This document shows, piece after piece, positions 23,204-36,362 of a stretch of DNA of 64,000 bases. Source of the DNA: Hyperoplus lanceolatus (lineage: Eukaryota; Chordata; Actinopteri; Uranoscopiformes; Ammodytidae); NCBI GenBank assembly GCA_026929865.2, contig CM049400.1, positions 15,574,001-15,638,000 on the forward strand, read 5' to 3'. How positions within the stretch are numbered: the stretch's first letter is position 1; each line of letters begins with the position of its first letter. Position numbers and translations under genes: made by a program. The notes beneath the pieces are model-generated. The model searched no databases, was not told the origin of the DNA, and saw nothing but the letters and a program-made list of their open reading frames with translations.

Positions 23204-23642
23204 CTACCCCCGCTAAACTCCTGCTTGCATTTATTAACTACAGGAATTGTGTTAGGGGGTTTTGCTTTAAGAAACCAAGATCTGTGAATTGGGTGTGTGC
23301 GTTCGACTAAAAACCAGCTAAGCTCCTTCACATACTGTGTCATGTTAGATCTTTGTGTGGTTTTGGAAGATTTCACAAATTAACGAAGGTACCCATGCTG
23401 TTTGACCTTTGCACAATTAGATACTGCAGATGGAAAGCACATGTTAATACTGCTGCTGTGTGATGACAATGGGCATCTAATCAGCTCAAAGGAAACAGCC
23501 TCATACAAAAATATTATTGGATAAACTCCTCAATTAATCTAAGCCAGCACAGACTCTGCCTTTAATGTATTATAGAGTGGGATGTTTACACAAATGTTTC
23601 ATAGAAAAACAATGATTAAATTAAAGAAGAACACATTCACAA
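23204..23642. other. Non-coding stretch, nothing recognised
   Basis: No coding signal or repeat structure seen. Confidence 0.45.
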
Positions 23643-23677
23643 TGCTTTTCATGGCAGCTCCGTTGCCATGAAAAGCA
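23643..23677. repeat. Perfect 14-bp hairpin at the edge of repeat A
   Basis: TGCTTTTCATGGCA (23643-23656) is answered by TGCCATGAAAAGCA (23664-23677) with a 7-base loop. It begins just where the match to the plus copy of repeat A stops. Confidence 0.85.
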
Positions 23678-24249
23678 ATGAAGAAAAGCTAAAAGGGAGA
23701 GTGATAGGCGGGCGGGAGGGCGTTGCCAAGCAACGTATACACAATTTCACGCAGCGAACCTAGACTGCAGTGTTTACTCCTAAATGAATGAGCGGTAGCC
23801 TACTAAAACAAAGTTTACTTTGCCTCACCAGCATCATCAGATGACCATTATTCATCTGAAATAGTCATTATTTACAACTTAAACACATTACCTCATCGTG
23901 ATCCATACTAACTAACTGCCATCTCTCGTTCATTCGCTTGGTGTGAGGACACGGACTCGTTCAGCTCCGTGAGAGGTGACAATGCATCAACTCATTGCAA
24001 TCAGGTGTGTTTAGCACTTACTGCCATTAGTTGATGCTGTGTCACCCATAGACTCACAGAGCCGAAAAGAGTCCGGTGCCCTCCACACTTTCAACACACG
24101 GACACGCACCATATTGCTTCCTGATTATTTGAATCTTGCACTCCCTGCACGAGCTAGAAAACAGCTTCACGACAGCTGGCGTTGTTAAAATACTACCGCT
24201 TTTGTTCAAAGGTGTTGCCAACGTGCCGACTTACTCGTAGTGGCTTTAA
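23675..24249 (-). mobile_element. Dispersed repeat A, minus copy
   Basis: Reverse complement of 5482-6071 with conserved order: GCTTTTCTTCATTGC, GTTGCTTGGCAACGCCCT, GTAAACACTGCAGTCTAG, ATGGATCACGATGAGGTAAT, GAGTTGATGC and CACTACGAGTAAG. A TTAA tetramer again marks the outer end (24245-24248). The short ATG exon-like segment and its GT are preserved (complement of 23885-23905). Confidence 0.75.
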
Positions 24250-24471
24250 GGTAGAACGCCTTTATATCATTTGAGACCATTTACTCCAACTTTTTAAGGC
24301 ACGGGTTAATGCGAATAAAAGCATTGCGGCTTCTTTTGCAGCCCTGCTGGGTTTGCACCTGCCCAGGACCAGACTCTGGCTTTTTGCCATAACCAAGCTC
24401 TAGCTGAAGCTTGTGCAGTTAAAGTGGTCTAGGTTACTCGGACTCCCAATTCCCGCATGTGATGCCCAATG

Positions 24472-25435
24472 GACCAAGTCTCAAGCTTTGGCCGTGAGAC
24501 ACACGCATATCAACCAGTTCACACGCTCACACGCCACACCTCCAATTTCTCACGCAGAAAAATGAATCCCCGTAATATATATATGTATTTTTTTTTGTAC
24601 TTTTACTTTGAAAGTCTTATTTTGAAAAGCTAAACGGACTGAGTTCCATGACATTCTCTTTCTGCCATGCTTTCTGCACGCGCGGTTTCTTTATAGATCC
24701 ATGGCATGGACAATATCCATGGCCGTGTGCAGCCCGTAGCCGCGAGCCGCAGCAGCCACTTGGCAAACCACCACGGCCACGCCCCCCTGTGTTACACTAC
24801 AAAACTAATAAAAGACCGCCGCCTCCCAGTCCCGCCCTTTGTTCAAATTATATGGAAAATTAATGACAACAAGGACGCTGGTATTACATGAACAAAGAGG
24901 TAAGAACACCTTAATTCAAATCAGTCACTTGAATTGATATATTCAAGCTGGTTTTGCATTATGTTATTGGGCTGGTTGACACACCAACACATTTGAAACC
25001 ACTACACATGCATTGTAGGCTATTCAATTAAATTTGTGTCAGCGAAACCATGAATGTTCTCTTTTACTTTACATAAAAATGAATGCAGAAAAGGCACACA
25101 TTGCTTCATAAAAATTCACCAGAATGCAGGAAATTAAGTGTTTAATGCTCAAAAATTTCTGGGGGGGAACCCCAGACCCCCACTTACAATATGTCCACAC
25201 CCAATGTTTAATTAAAACCTGTCCTACGACTTTGCAATTCATGAATTTGTTTATTTTAATAAGATTTTTGATGTTTTATCACATTTTCCAATTGTCTTTT
25301 ATTTCTGATTTATTATGAACAATATGTAAACTTGCAGGACACTAGCAAAAATGATTGGGTGGGAAAGAGGACACAGTTTTGGGTCCCTCGGCCAAAAAAT
25401 CTCACTCCAATCTTTTGGTGAAACTTGGCAGCCCT
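24472..25435. mobile_element. hAT element (964 bp) with GCCCAATG duplications
   Basis: Exact 8-bp duplications GCCCAATG lie at 24464-24471 and 25436-25443. The right end, read in complement, is AGGGCTGCCAAGTTTCACC, a common fish hAT terminus. The left end has lost its first bases but keeps CCAAGTCTCA and the subterminal GGCCGTGAGACACACGC and TTCACACGCTCACACGCC series. The block CTGGGGGGGAACCCCAGACC at 25160 is also typical of this family. No transposase frame. Confidence 0.8.
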
Positions 25436-25443
25436 GCCCAATG

Positions 25444-26983
25444 CTAAATATCAAATAATAGGAATGACTTCCATTTCACCCATCTATGGAATTAAAGAGC
25501 TCTAACCAAAACTCCCTTCAGCCGGCAATTCTTGAGAAATCTGGATTAGGTTGATTCTTGCCCTCAGCAAGGACATACGTACTGTTAATGCTTACGATTA
25601 CAGATTTCTGTTGAACCGACAGGGTTGACTACAACAACAAAGCAAGTCAGATGCCAATGGTTGCTTTTGGCCTTCTTGGTATCAGATATTATATGTTGTG
25701 AACAGTCAAATTAGTTGTTAGTCAAGCATGAAAGCCAGTCAAGTCTTTCTAGTATTATTCATGTATATTTTAATCCCCTACTGTGTCAGCGCCTCAGTAC
25801 TGCACTGCAGGTTTGCCAGATGGTTGACTAAAATTGATTTATCATAGAAAGCCATCACAACACTTGGAGAGCATACTGAGGATAACATGGTAATCGTTCT
25901 GACCTTACTGGTTCAGATTTTTTCTGCCTAGATGGTGGGAGGTTTGGCCGCCTAATGACCATGTGCTTAGATACACTAAACTCAATATACAAACTTCTGT
26001 GGTGGTTTTATGTGGACTCTGTGCGTGCGGACTCTGTGTGTGTTTGTGAGTGAACAAACAGAGGCAAAAAACAATACAAAAAAACATTTATAACCTAACA
26101 ACGTACATGCTGAATGGATGCGCAGAGAAAACATTTGGGAACAGCAGGATGGGTAACTCATGAATTTTCAACATGGAACCTCTCTCCCCGTGTCTTTAAC
26201 CTTATGTATTTGTAAAGGCTTTGTTCATGCATATGTCAGCTTCAAATACGGATAACCACCAGAGAATATGCACGCCAAATGTCTTGCGTCAGTTAGCTGC
26301 CATGTGCCAAGAAAGATGGTGAGCATTATAGATACAGTAGGTCTGTTTCAGGAAAAATGGAGGTTTTATAAACCACTGACTAACCTTTACCTTGGTAAGG
26401 ATGTCAAAACAAAGCCGTGGTGACACTCAAATGTTACTCAAATCAGGATGATGTAAACACAGTTCAAAATAATGTTTTAAAAGGGGGGCCACAATGCAAT
26501 TAAAATATATAAATACAAATGTGTTTCCAGTTGATTCACTTTGTACAAATGAATTCTGTAGGAGTCATCAGAGGACTGTTCTCGGAGAAGCATGAATGAT
26601 TTCCACTATGAATGTATGCAAAACATCCTCATTTATTATGCTAGCAACTGGCAGACAAAGACAGTAGAAGCGGTGCGTCATCTCTCAGCTGAGAAAGTGC
26701 ATCACAGTAGTAATATTTCCTACTTCTGTTATTGAGCTTTAAATCATGAAGTATGAAAACAACAGGATGAACTAGATGTAACCTGATGGGGCTAAGGACT
26801 GTTAAACAATGTGGTTGAAGTTATTAGGAGTTGAGGTCATGCAACAGTTATTTGCACGTTGGATACAAATGTGCATGTCCTATATACTGCATATCATGGA
26901 ACAGCAAAAATTAATGATTGTGAGAGATGCAGTTGTTTTTATTGTGTGCACAAAACACACATATTATATGAAAAAATATTATA
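25444..26983. other. Non-coding stretch, nothing recognised
   Basis: No coding signal, termini or tandem structure seen. Confidence 0.45.
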
Positions 26984-27005
26984 ACACACACACACACACA
27001 CACAC
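26984..27005. repeat. Short (AC)n microsatellite
   Basis: About 11 AC units. Confidence 0.9.
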
Positions 27006-27112
27006 AAACGAAAATTGGGTAAGTTACAATTCATACCTTGGCTTGCACTAACAAGCACAGTGAGTCTTAAAATGTCTTTTCACCATCCACAGTGGTGCAT
27101 TCAGTCCTCTTT

Positions 27113-27154
27113 GTGTGCTAACTGCATTTGCCTGTGTGCTAACTGCATTTGCCT
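27113..27154. repeat. Two-copy 21-bp tandem repeat
   Basis: Two identical units of GTGTGCTAACTGCATTTGCC plus T, at 27113-27133 and 27134-27154. Confidence 0.95.
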
Positions 27155-28714
27155 GATTGGTTTCTCTGTTTGTGAATGTTTTGTTTGGAAGAAAGGCCTT
27201 GGCATGGGGTATAAGGCATCACTTAATCCTCTGGCAGTAAGAAAGAAAGGATAAGAAACAATGTGAAGGCATGGCAGAATAGGCATGCAATGATGCTTCT
27301 TAATGGTGATCATTCCGGCATTGTCTGGCACAGCATGCTCAATGGATTTTTCCGGTTATAGTGTATGCCTCAGTTACTGTCAAAAGCCAACTCGCTGAAT
27401 TGGCAGAATGTGTCATTTATATGAGACCTTTATTGAAGATGTATGTTATTCTGGCCTGATACAGACTTTGTTTGGCTGTTTTTATGAAGGTGGATGCATT
27501 TAGAGGCAGAACAAGATAAAGCATGTTAAATGTGACTTTGTTGTCATAGTTGTTCACTTATAACCAGTTAATTTAAATAGAGGGCTTCTTGCATTGGTTA
27601 ACATTAACCTTTCATGTAAGCACAACAAGCAACCCAAGAAAAAGAGATTACTAATTTTCTTAAGAAAGGGAACTGAATTGCCTGCTGAAATAAAAATTCA
27701 GCTGGCAATTCCCTTCCTTCCTCCTCATCCGAGAGAATGGGAAAGCTGCTCTTTGGCCAGTCAAATGATTTCACATTTCATTAATTGCAAAGCACCTAGG
27801 CAGAAATATAGAAAAAGATAAAACATAACTGTAGGCTTGTTGACACATTGGAATGTGGGAAACCAGTGGACAACCAAATAGAAAATATGTTTCTCACAAC
27901 ATTACAACTGATTAGCACTAATAAATAGTCCAGAAACCATTCATAACATCTTTAGTTACAACTTACGAAAGTGGTCTTTTATTTTACCTATTTTGTTGCA
28001 GTGCTTTATTATACATTTATATTATTATTGTATTTTATAATACACAGTATTACAAACTGTAAAACAATTGTAATGGCAAATAATAGTGTGAATTGTCAAT
28101 GGCATTAAATACAGAAGGGTAAGGCTGGATGTCAGTCAACAGTTTTAGTTGCAGGTCTGGGTCTTGACACTGATGTTTGGGTTTGCAGACACAACATCAG
28201 CAGGTGCATTATTAAACATAAAAACTGAGAAATTATCTAACATGTCAAAGAGGCATTAGGGTTTGTGACATCATATGCCAAACAAAGACCAAAAACCTGG
28301 AAACCGAGGCATATAAATCTCAAACTGAAAACTACTTACATACTGGACTTTGATAAATATTCAAATGGGATGCAACCTAATAAGGCCCACCATTTTTCTT
28401 TTGTTACACTACTTCAGAACTAAAGTTTTTTTTGGTCTCATTTTCTTAGTTATATCTGATTCCTGGTTATTCCTACAAACCAAAGAGGATGCTTACACCA
28501 TGTCCACAGCTTTGATGTGCTGGTGCCTAGAGTTGTTACTGAAGCGCATTTACACGTGTATGGTCTATCATTTCATCATTTGAATTAATGTTGTTTAGTT
28601 TAGGAGCAGTTCCAAAGCTACCCATCTTCAGATAGGCTGCCTCCAGCTGAATCTGCCTCCTCTGCCCTTGACGTCCATGTTCTGCATATTTTAATCCTCC
28701 ACTCACCCCCTCAC
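27155..28714. other. Non-coding stretch, nothing recognised
   Basis: No coding signal or repeat structure seen. Confidence 0.45.
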
Positions 28715-28764
28715 TTTGCTGCTCCTCAACTCTTTGCTGCTCCTCAACTTTGCTGCTCCTCAAC
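28715..28764. repeat. Three-copy TTTGCTGCTCCTCAAC tandem
   Basis: Identical 16-bp cores start at 28715, 28733 and 28749; the first spacing holds an extra TC. Confidence 0.92.
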
Positions 28765-30204
28765 TCTCCTCTCTCTCCTCAATGCCAATAGGAATAAAAA
28801 CAGAAATAAAATGAAAGTTAAGATAAAGAGAATTTGAATCCCCTGCAGTCTCCATATTTAGATGTTTATATTTTGTTTATGTGTTTTACTGCCACCTCAG
28901 TTTATTTTAGGCTTAAGGAAAATGTAACCACATCCCACTACAATGTTTCACAAATTAAAAAACACTTTTTTTTAATTTTAACAGACAGAAAAGGTGAAAA
29001 CATTACAAAAGACAAAAATACCTTGAGACACATTTGTTATAATAGTTTCCTTGGAAAATAGACCAACCTTAGATCCTAATGAGATTTTTATTTAACATAA
29101 TAATTCTACCCTGTCTTTCCTCAAGGTAATCAGAAATGTGCAGATTCCTGCATCCATCATCATTGGGCCAGTGTTTCACCAGTGTATGGAAAAAAGACGC
29201 TATCGGTTTCTACTACTGGTTCACATCATGTGTATGTAGCAGGTCAGTTGATGATTTGGTGGTAGGCTTTATTGTGATTTATGTGTAGCCTGATGTACAA
29301 TTGTAAAACATTTAACCAGAATTAAACATGTTTTTTTCAACAGGCATGTGACGTTAATATTGTCTTTTGATATTATAGCAACTTTAACTCCATAGAAACA
29401 TAAAATTATCCATAAAACTTTTGCAAATGATAATGCATTTATAAATATGAACGGCATACAGCACAACAAGATATCTGGAAAGCCTGGAGAGATAATACCA
29501 GGAATACACTTGACTGCAGTGTTTGTCTCATTATAGTGTCAATTCTGTGTCTGTATCTGTTTGATTGGAGCTGCACAGCAGATGGTACTGAGGAATGGGC
29601 AGTGAACAGTTGGTCTCAATTAACCTTTATATTATATAGTGGCATTAATGTCAATTGGGTGCTGTCACCAGGGATCAGCTTTGGGTAGTGGAAAACGGGT
29701 TAGGGTGCATATAGAGATGAGCAGTGTGAGGAGATTTTGAGGCCTGGAGAAGTAGACAAGTGAACCGTGTTACATAGAGAGAAGAGATGAAGATCTGAGA
29801 AGAGGACAGATAATTGGTGGGCAGAGGAAGACAATATCCTTTGACCTTGCTGTGGGAATGACTGATAGCGGGAGATGGTTATTGGGTAGGTGTTTGTTTC
29901 AACTGTTAGATTCCCACAAGCACAGCTAAATGCAAGCAGGACTCCTAACCTGCGTTTGATATGCAACTGTCCTTGTTATGTAACACAACGAGAGAAAATA
30001 TTAGGAAAAACTAAATATGAAGTTTAAAAAATCCAATGGTCTTCTTTTCTATTGTATCACTACAAAGTGGGGCAGATAATGTTAATGGCTTTTCTCAAAA
30101 TGGGTGACAGTAGTGTTTGTCTGCTTCTCCAGCAAAAATCCTGGAGCAAAAACATAGATTAGAATGAAGACATAACATTTCTTCCTCTGAAGAAATCACA
30201 TACG
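28765..30204. other. Non-coding stretch, nothing recognised
   Basis: No protein-like frame and no visible mobile-element ends. Confidence 0.45.
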
Positions 30205-30501
30205 TATCTATCCATCTATAAAGCAAGAAACGTGGGCTCGCATATCTCTCTCTGTTAGTCAGATCGGCCTGAGCTCGTATTTGGGTTGCGCATGGCACGA
30301 AGGTGTGTATACTTGATTGTAAAGTTTTTTGGACCAAATATGTAGAAGTTATCATATGTACAGTATATCATGCTGGCAGCGAATATGTGCGCACACTGGA
30401 GGCCACAGTGAGCACGGAGCCTGAAGTAATCTCCGACTAAACCCGCTGATTTGATTGGCTGCTGCGACCAAAACTTGCATTGACGAGCGGGACACACACA
30501 G
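30205..30501 (-). repeat. Dispersed repeat B, minus copy
   Basis: Reverse complement of 2116-2386, slightly longer because it keeps a segment around 30430-30475 (GATTGGCTGCTGCGACC) and lacks the ACAG microsatellite of the other copy. It ends at CATCTATAAAGCAAGAAAC on the plus strand. Confidence 0.7.
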
Positions 30502-30858
30502 TCAAGCCTGCCCAGACAAATGACTGGGCCCCTGTAAAGGTCCAGTCATTGGGCCCCCTTTACTCATACTGAACTTGTATCAATATGCATGATGCACTTA
30601 TTCCTACATAAACACATACCTGTTCACAGGGCCGGTTCCAGCCAGTTAGATTAGGGTGGGCTACTGGAAATAATAGTGGGCAGAGATACTGACGGAATTT
30701 TTTGCAAGATCTCTGCACCTGCTTTTTGGTACATTTACTGTAACATTTACTGTAATGTGCTTTTAGACACACCAACGCTGTAGGGGGGTTAACCATGATA
30801 GCACTGCTACCAGAAGCTTTCCTCATCAGTATAACAATCATCTGCCACCTTCGTTTAA
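30502..30858. repeat. Transposon-derived mosaic with hAT-like end
   Basis: AATGACTGG (30519) pairs with CCAGTCATT (30541). A hAT-like start CAGGGCCGGTTCCAGCC lies at 30627. Its partner end and target duplication were not found, so only a fragment can be claimed. Confidence 0.4.
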
Positions 30859-31803
30859 AGGCTAAATATGTAATTTTCTTAGAAAATAATAGATAATATA
30901 TACAGAATAATTTGCAGAATACCCTCACAAAGACACCTCAAACTTTATGAAATATCACAGTATCTCTTAATTGAAAATCCACTTCTGGTGGCAGAAAAAC
31001 TGATTTTAAGGAATTTTCCGGGGGTCTAACGCCCTTAAAAGTTCCCTCTTTTTTTCCTTTCTTTTCTGGTACCCTGATTTATGTCCAGGTCCTGACATCA
31101 CTGAGCTTGCTAGGTTAGCTTGCTCATCATCAATACATAGCTAACGCTTGTTTGGTTGACCTTCTGCATTCAACTGTTTTGAGGGGGAAAAAATGACCCA
31201 TAATATTTTTAGTTTTCCACTATAAAATGTGATATATTTTACCCAAGTAACAATGAATACAATGTTTTATTTTATTATAGAAAATTCTCTTGCGAATATA
31301 GGGTTTATAATAAAGGTTGGCTAAGTTAGGTCATCTGCAAAATGACCCCCTGGTGGCGGGCCCTAGAAAGCTTTCCCACTTTTTACCCCTTATGGGCAGC
31401 CCTGCACACAGTAGACACAGCCTGTTGTTACTTCCTCATTTAGTGCACCCAACTTTCCAAACAAAATGTTCTTAAACCTTTCCACAGACATCACCAACTC
31501 CTAAAACCTGTACGCTTTAGTGTTAAAGATCGCACATTACGCTATTTTCATTGTTATACAGTTATTGAATAGTTAGACACTTCCGCAACAGTGATGCTAA
31601 TTTCAGTTAGCGTGTCAATAGCGTTTTCCATTTATATTAGCACGGTCTCTGCTTCCGGTGAATGTAAACACGATCGCTTCCGCAAAATGTTTTAAAACCA
31701 TAAGAAAGTAACACCTAAACAAGCTAAAGACTATGTAAATTGCAACATTGCCCTTAATTTGGTTTCAAATTACCAACGAAAAAAAAATTCATCTGATTTG
31801 CCT
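30859..31803. mobile_element. Possible TTAA-flanked MITE (945 bp)
   Basis: TTAA tetramers lie at 30855-30858 and 31804-31807. The start AGGCTAAATATGTAATTTT and the complement of the end, AGGCAAATCAGATGAATTTT, are imperfect inverted repeats. The left end resembles a frequent fish element beginning TTAAAGGTGCAATATGTAA. No coding capacity. Confidence 0.5.
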
Positions 31804-31809
31804 TTAAAG

Positions 31810-32599
31810 AATAGAGTCGCAAAAAAATATGGCGCAAAAAAATATTAAAGATAGACCAAAAGTGACATTGACGAGCGATGCGACAGCCATTTCAATGACT
31901 GTGACTAACTATGTGTAGGCTGCATCTTCTTCTGTATCCCACTTTCAAAACGGGTTACATTTAAGTTAGCTAATACCTGCTTCATACGGGCACCGCACTA
32001 GTTTTCCAAAATACAGTACATTTTAAAAACAATATAAAACTATTATATCCACAGTTCTATTCAGTCAGGGCCGCTGCTAAGCCTTTGGGTGCCCTAAGCT
32101 TAAATTGTCAGTGAGGCAATTTTTTTACCTTTTTAAAGTAAAATGCATCAATCTGGTGCACTTTGTGAGGACATTTTAGAGACTAGAGAGATATCATATC
32201 CTGAGATGCAGAAGGAACATTATTTTTCAGATTTTTCTTAAACAGGTAGCACTCTGCAACAGTACAAACAGTAGATTGGTCTGCAGACCCAGGTTCTATG
32301 ATGGAGGGGCCCATTTCAACAGATAAAGGGTGGATTGAACAATTTAGAATTCCCACATATAAAGCTTATTTATGTATGTGTGAGGGGGCCTTCAACCCCC
32401 TTAGACAGAGCTACTAATGCTGTTGTTTTTAACTTGCTTTTGTATTTCTCCCCTAATAGTTGAGGGGCTTATGATAATTTCTATCTTGTTAAATTGTGAT
32501 GAGTATACTTATATTTAGGCTATTCCTTTTTGGACCCTGTTATTGACATCAGTGACTGAGCTCTTTGGGCCCCTGGGCCTGTGCAGTAATCCGCCCCTG
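31810..32599. repeat. hAT-like fragment region
   Basis: CAGGGCCGCTGCTAAGCCTT at 32066 and CCTGTGCAGTAATCCGCCCC near 32578-32597 look like opposite ends of one hAT family (CAGGG and CCCCTG). The 8 bases on each side do not match (TATTCAGT, GATATGTT), so a single intact insertion is not shown. Confidence 0.4.
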
Positions 32600-35500
32600 G
32601 ATATGTTACACAATTAAGAAAAAACAATGGGCCTGTTCATAACTAATTTATATAATTTTTGTAATGTAATGATTATCATGAACTTTTTTTTTAAATACTC
32701 AATTTTAGGGCGGTCCCCGGACCATCTCTTTTTACTTAAAAAAAATATGCACTCTGCGTACCCTGTGTATAGGGAGTGGTGGCCCTGTATTCAGTCTAAG
32801 GCTGGATCAAGTAATCAGAGAAGGAAAGCCATATAATATATCTCATAACCTGATCTTGTCCCTTGCAGTTCCCTGGGTCAGGAGCGAGAGAATAGGACTG
32901 GAGCGTGCCCAGCGAGCAGGTACAGCAAATCTTTGTTCAAGTTTTCCCGTTGAATTGGGGCGTTCTGACTGGCTAACAAAAATGCACCACCTAAATCACC
33001 TCAAATCATGGACAGAGGTGGCCTCTGTTTCTCTGACTACCCCAGTGATTGAAAGAGCTCAGTCAGGGCCTGAGGTGAAAAAATACATTCATTTGACTCT
33101 GTTCAGTTGTGACGACTATGTTTTACTGGCCCAGAAAGCAGAGATTTCCTCGTTGCAAACATAGTTTACCAACGTGTTCTCTCCCCTACCAGGATGCACA
33201 ACCCTCGCACATTACCAAATTATAATGTCTGCGAGCATTACAGAGCAATCATGATCCTGCATACCCAAACTGTAAGATTTTTAGATAAGCTGCATATCTT
33301 TATACTTGCATGTTACATTTCACATAACACCAATGCTCTAAATCTAAGGCATATTGGCCTTATATTTTTCCTATAGTTACGCTGCAGTTAAAATGTATCC
33401 CTGTGTTGCTGCTGGCAAATATCACAGACATGTTCCCTCCAGTGTTTCCTCACTTTGGTAATAGTGAAGGATTGATCAGCAAGACATGCTCAACAATTAA
33501 TTCACAAATTGATTTTCTGCTTGGGATTAGTAGCGGCATATAAAAAAGCAGTGGAGTCTCAGGCCTGGAGCAAATTTTGTTCACTGATAAGTCGAACAGA
33601 AAATACATGAAAGCCAAGAAGTATTCAACAGAGCCAGGGTGACTGAAATCATGGACTGACCGAGAATAGGTCGAAGGGACAAATTGTGTTTAGCTGATCC
33701 AGTCTCGAAACATTAACTGATCAAAAAACATCAATATAGTCAGATTACAATTGTTGTTCTTATGTAGTGTTGGTGTTTATATTCTCAAGATCTACATATA
33801 ATATACTGTATAATGAGTTCAAAAACTTTAGCATGCTTTCCTTTAAATTCACTCCCACACCTTCTTGATTAACATGTCCATTTATCACTCAGTTGAAAAG
33901 TATATTATCTGATATATGAGCACCTGTAGCACTAGAGGTACTTAATTATGATGAGCCTGAATGCAGCCACTTTTATGGACTCATCTCCATAAAAGTGTCT
34001 GGTGATAATGTTGTTTTCCAGTCAGGTAAGAGGAATTCATCATTTACTCTCCCTCAGTGATGACCCTTACATACTTTGACTGGTTACCAATACTTAAATA
34101 AGCTTTACATGAAGCAAGCAATTCTTAACAGTTTATTATTTGATCAGACCAGATTTAATTGTATTTGTGTCGTACCTCATGGAAGCTCAGCCTGTATGGA
34201 AAGACATTACTCATGTCCAGCACACTTTATGTGTGGATAACATGTAATTTTCCTAGCAAGAGAAGCCTAACAGCAGCATGCTTTTAAGATCTTGACATAT
34301 ACAAAGATGGATGGTAATGACCAGCCTTTACATGGCTGTAAAGTATGCCGCTGCATGGAGTGCACTCTTCTTCTGGCAAATCATTAAGAGTGCATCATCG
34401 GGGTTTACACCTGGAACAGCAGGTGCAGGGCCTCGACCTTGTAATGGACAACAAGTTGAGCTCAAATAGTAGATAGCTCCCTGTTTAGGAAGTCCAGGAT
34501 AAAGTATATTGGTGAGAGTGTGAGTGGGTGTATGTACCCTACGTGTGTGTAAAGACCTTCTGCCTTGAAAATACAAAAGCAAATAATCAAAGGACACTGC
34601 AGTGCAGAACTCATGCCGATTGACTGCAGCTTGAAAACACATCTGTTTTTAAATAATACATTGAGGCAACAGATCACATCCTACCACTCAGGTGATATTT
34701 TGCATCCAAAGTGTAATTGCCTCTCATACAACTATAAATCATTAATTCAATTACCAGTTTAAAGAACTCATTTACATTATTGAGCATCAGACCACTCGGT
34801 TAGAAAATGTATGTACTTTTTCAGAAAGATAATGACTCGGTCGAAGACACAGCACAACAAGACGGTGTCACATTTTACTGTACGTCATAAAATAAATCAA
34901 GGGCATAGATTAAGTTGCTCTAAAACAGGACAGTCCCATGAGAATAGATTGGAGGTGTGATTAAAACTAGGTTTACGTGAGAAGACGTGGTAATGGCTGT
35001 CGATTCTCGAGTGTCTGTTTGACATTGGTTGTGGCCCCTTAAGAACAAGACCCAATACTTATGCAAAGTATTAATCAAGGAGCATCAAAATGCACCATGA
35101 CAGTCTTCCGTAAGTGCCTTCTTGGCAGATGTTTATATTTATGAAGTGTGCATGTGTGTGTATGTGTGGGTTTAAGAGAGAGTGAGAGAGACAGATAGTA
35201 GTTGCTTACTTCATTAAAATTCATCATAATATCAGCCTTAGGATATGTTACTCATGTGGCAATTGTATTGAACAGATATCCCCAAAACGTAACTATCCTC
35301 ACATGAATATAAAACAGCAGACCTGTGTCTGTTAGCTCAAGCCATTTACCATGGCATCTGTGGGGGCAATGGAAGAGGACAAGAGGGGAAAGGGATGGGA
35401 CAGTCATTGCATTCAGCTCAGGCTATGGGGTGGCATGCTTTAAGAGGTATATGAATGCAAAGTGATTTAGGCTACTAAGACTAGTGACGGTCTGTCACAC

Positions 35501-35789
35501 CTGCGGCAAGGTAAATTGGAGAGAAATGAATCTTAATTGACATTGTATTGGTCCTGACTGTAGGCCGTCAGCATCCATTTGTGGTAATGGTGTGACACAA
35601 ACCAAGGTGCTTTTCTTGGGCTCCTGGTTATTTCCTTTCTTTTCCACTCACTGCACTGCACTTTGTGTTAAACCATTCTTAAATGAGTATTCGTATTTGT
35701 ATGTACAAAATCAAGCTAAGAATTTACCACTTAATGTGTCTTTGATTTTAAGTGTTCACTGCTTTAAGACTTTTAATCACTCAATTCCT
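32600..35789. other. Long non-coding stretch
   Basis: No protein-like frame. One perfect 12-bp hairpin: CACTTTTATGGA (33968-33979) with TCCATAAAAGTG (33986-33997), 6-base loop. Otherwise nothing recognised. Confidence 0.45.
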
Positions 35790-35793
35790 TTAA

Positions 35794-36358
35794 AGCGGAC
35801 CTATGATACTTTTTTACTTTTATGACCTATTAACGTTGTTATGATGATTTATAGTCATGTTTAACCATACTAGATTATCAAATATTGACGTACATGCATT
35901 TCGACGTATTCCCTGCTTACCGTCTGGGGTGTCTGTGCAGAGCACTAGACACTATTCTAGCCAGTCGAGAAGTCACGTGTTCAAAGCGGCTTGACACTTT
36001 GTAACATCGTGACGTCGCATGTAACTTGGTGTCGTCACCACACAGATGTTTCCATGTATGGTAATGCTGCCACTTTCCTACTCGCGTCTGCCTAGCGCCC
36101 TTATAGATCCATGCTCGCACCTCCCGCCACTGAAAGAGTTCCGGTAGGAAGGTAACCAATCACAACGAAGTTGGGTTTTCAGGAAGGGAGGGAAGGGGGC
36201 GGAAATGTCAAAAGCAAGGTGTTTACAGGGCATGCTGGATCGCCAAAATAAGAGAAAGAGCTTCTTTTGAGTTTTCTGTGATGTGATTCGTGTCAGGTTG
36301 CTCTATAGCAGTGTAAAACAAGAAATTAAGACCAGAAAAGTAGTATAATAGGTCCTCT
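35794..36358 (-). mobile_element. TTAA-flanked MITE, copy 1 (565 bp)
   Basis: TTAA duplications lie at 35790-35793 and 36359-36362. The ends AGCGGACCTATGATACTTTT and the complement of AGTAGTATAATAGGTCCTCT form inverted termini. Most of the element aligns with the reverse complement of 48128-48739: GTTTTACACTGCTA, CAACCTGACACGAATCACATCAC, TTTGGCGATCCAGCA, TCAGTGGCGGGA, GTCGAGAAGTCACGT and GCATTTCGACGTATTCCC. TTAA targeting fits piggyBac or Kolobok. No transposase frame. Confidence 0.85.
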
Positions 36359-36362
36359 TTAA

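Noticed and set aside
30627-32599. One intact hAT element with CAGGGCC ends
   Set aside because: Neither 30627 nor 32066 paired with a right end gives matching 8-bp flanks.
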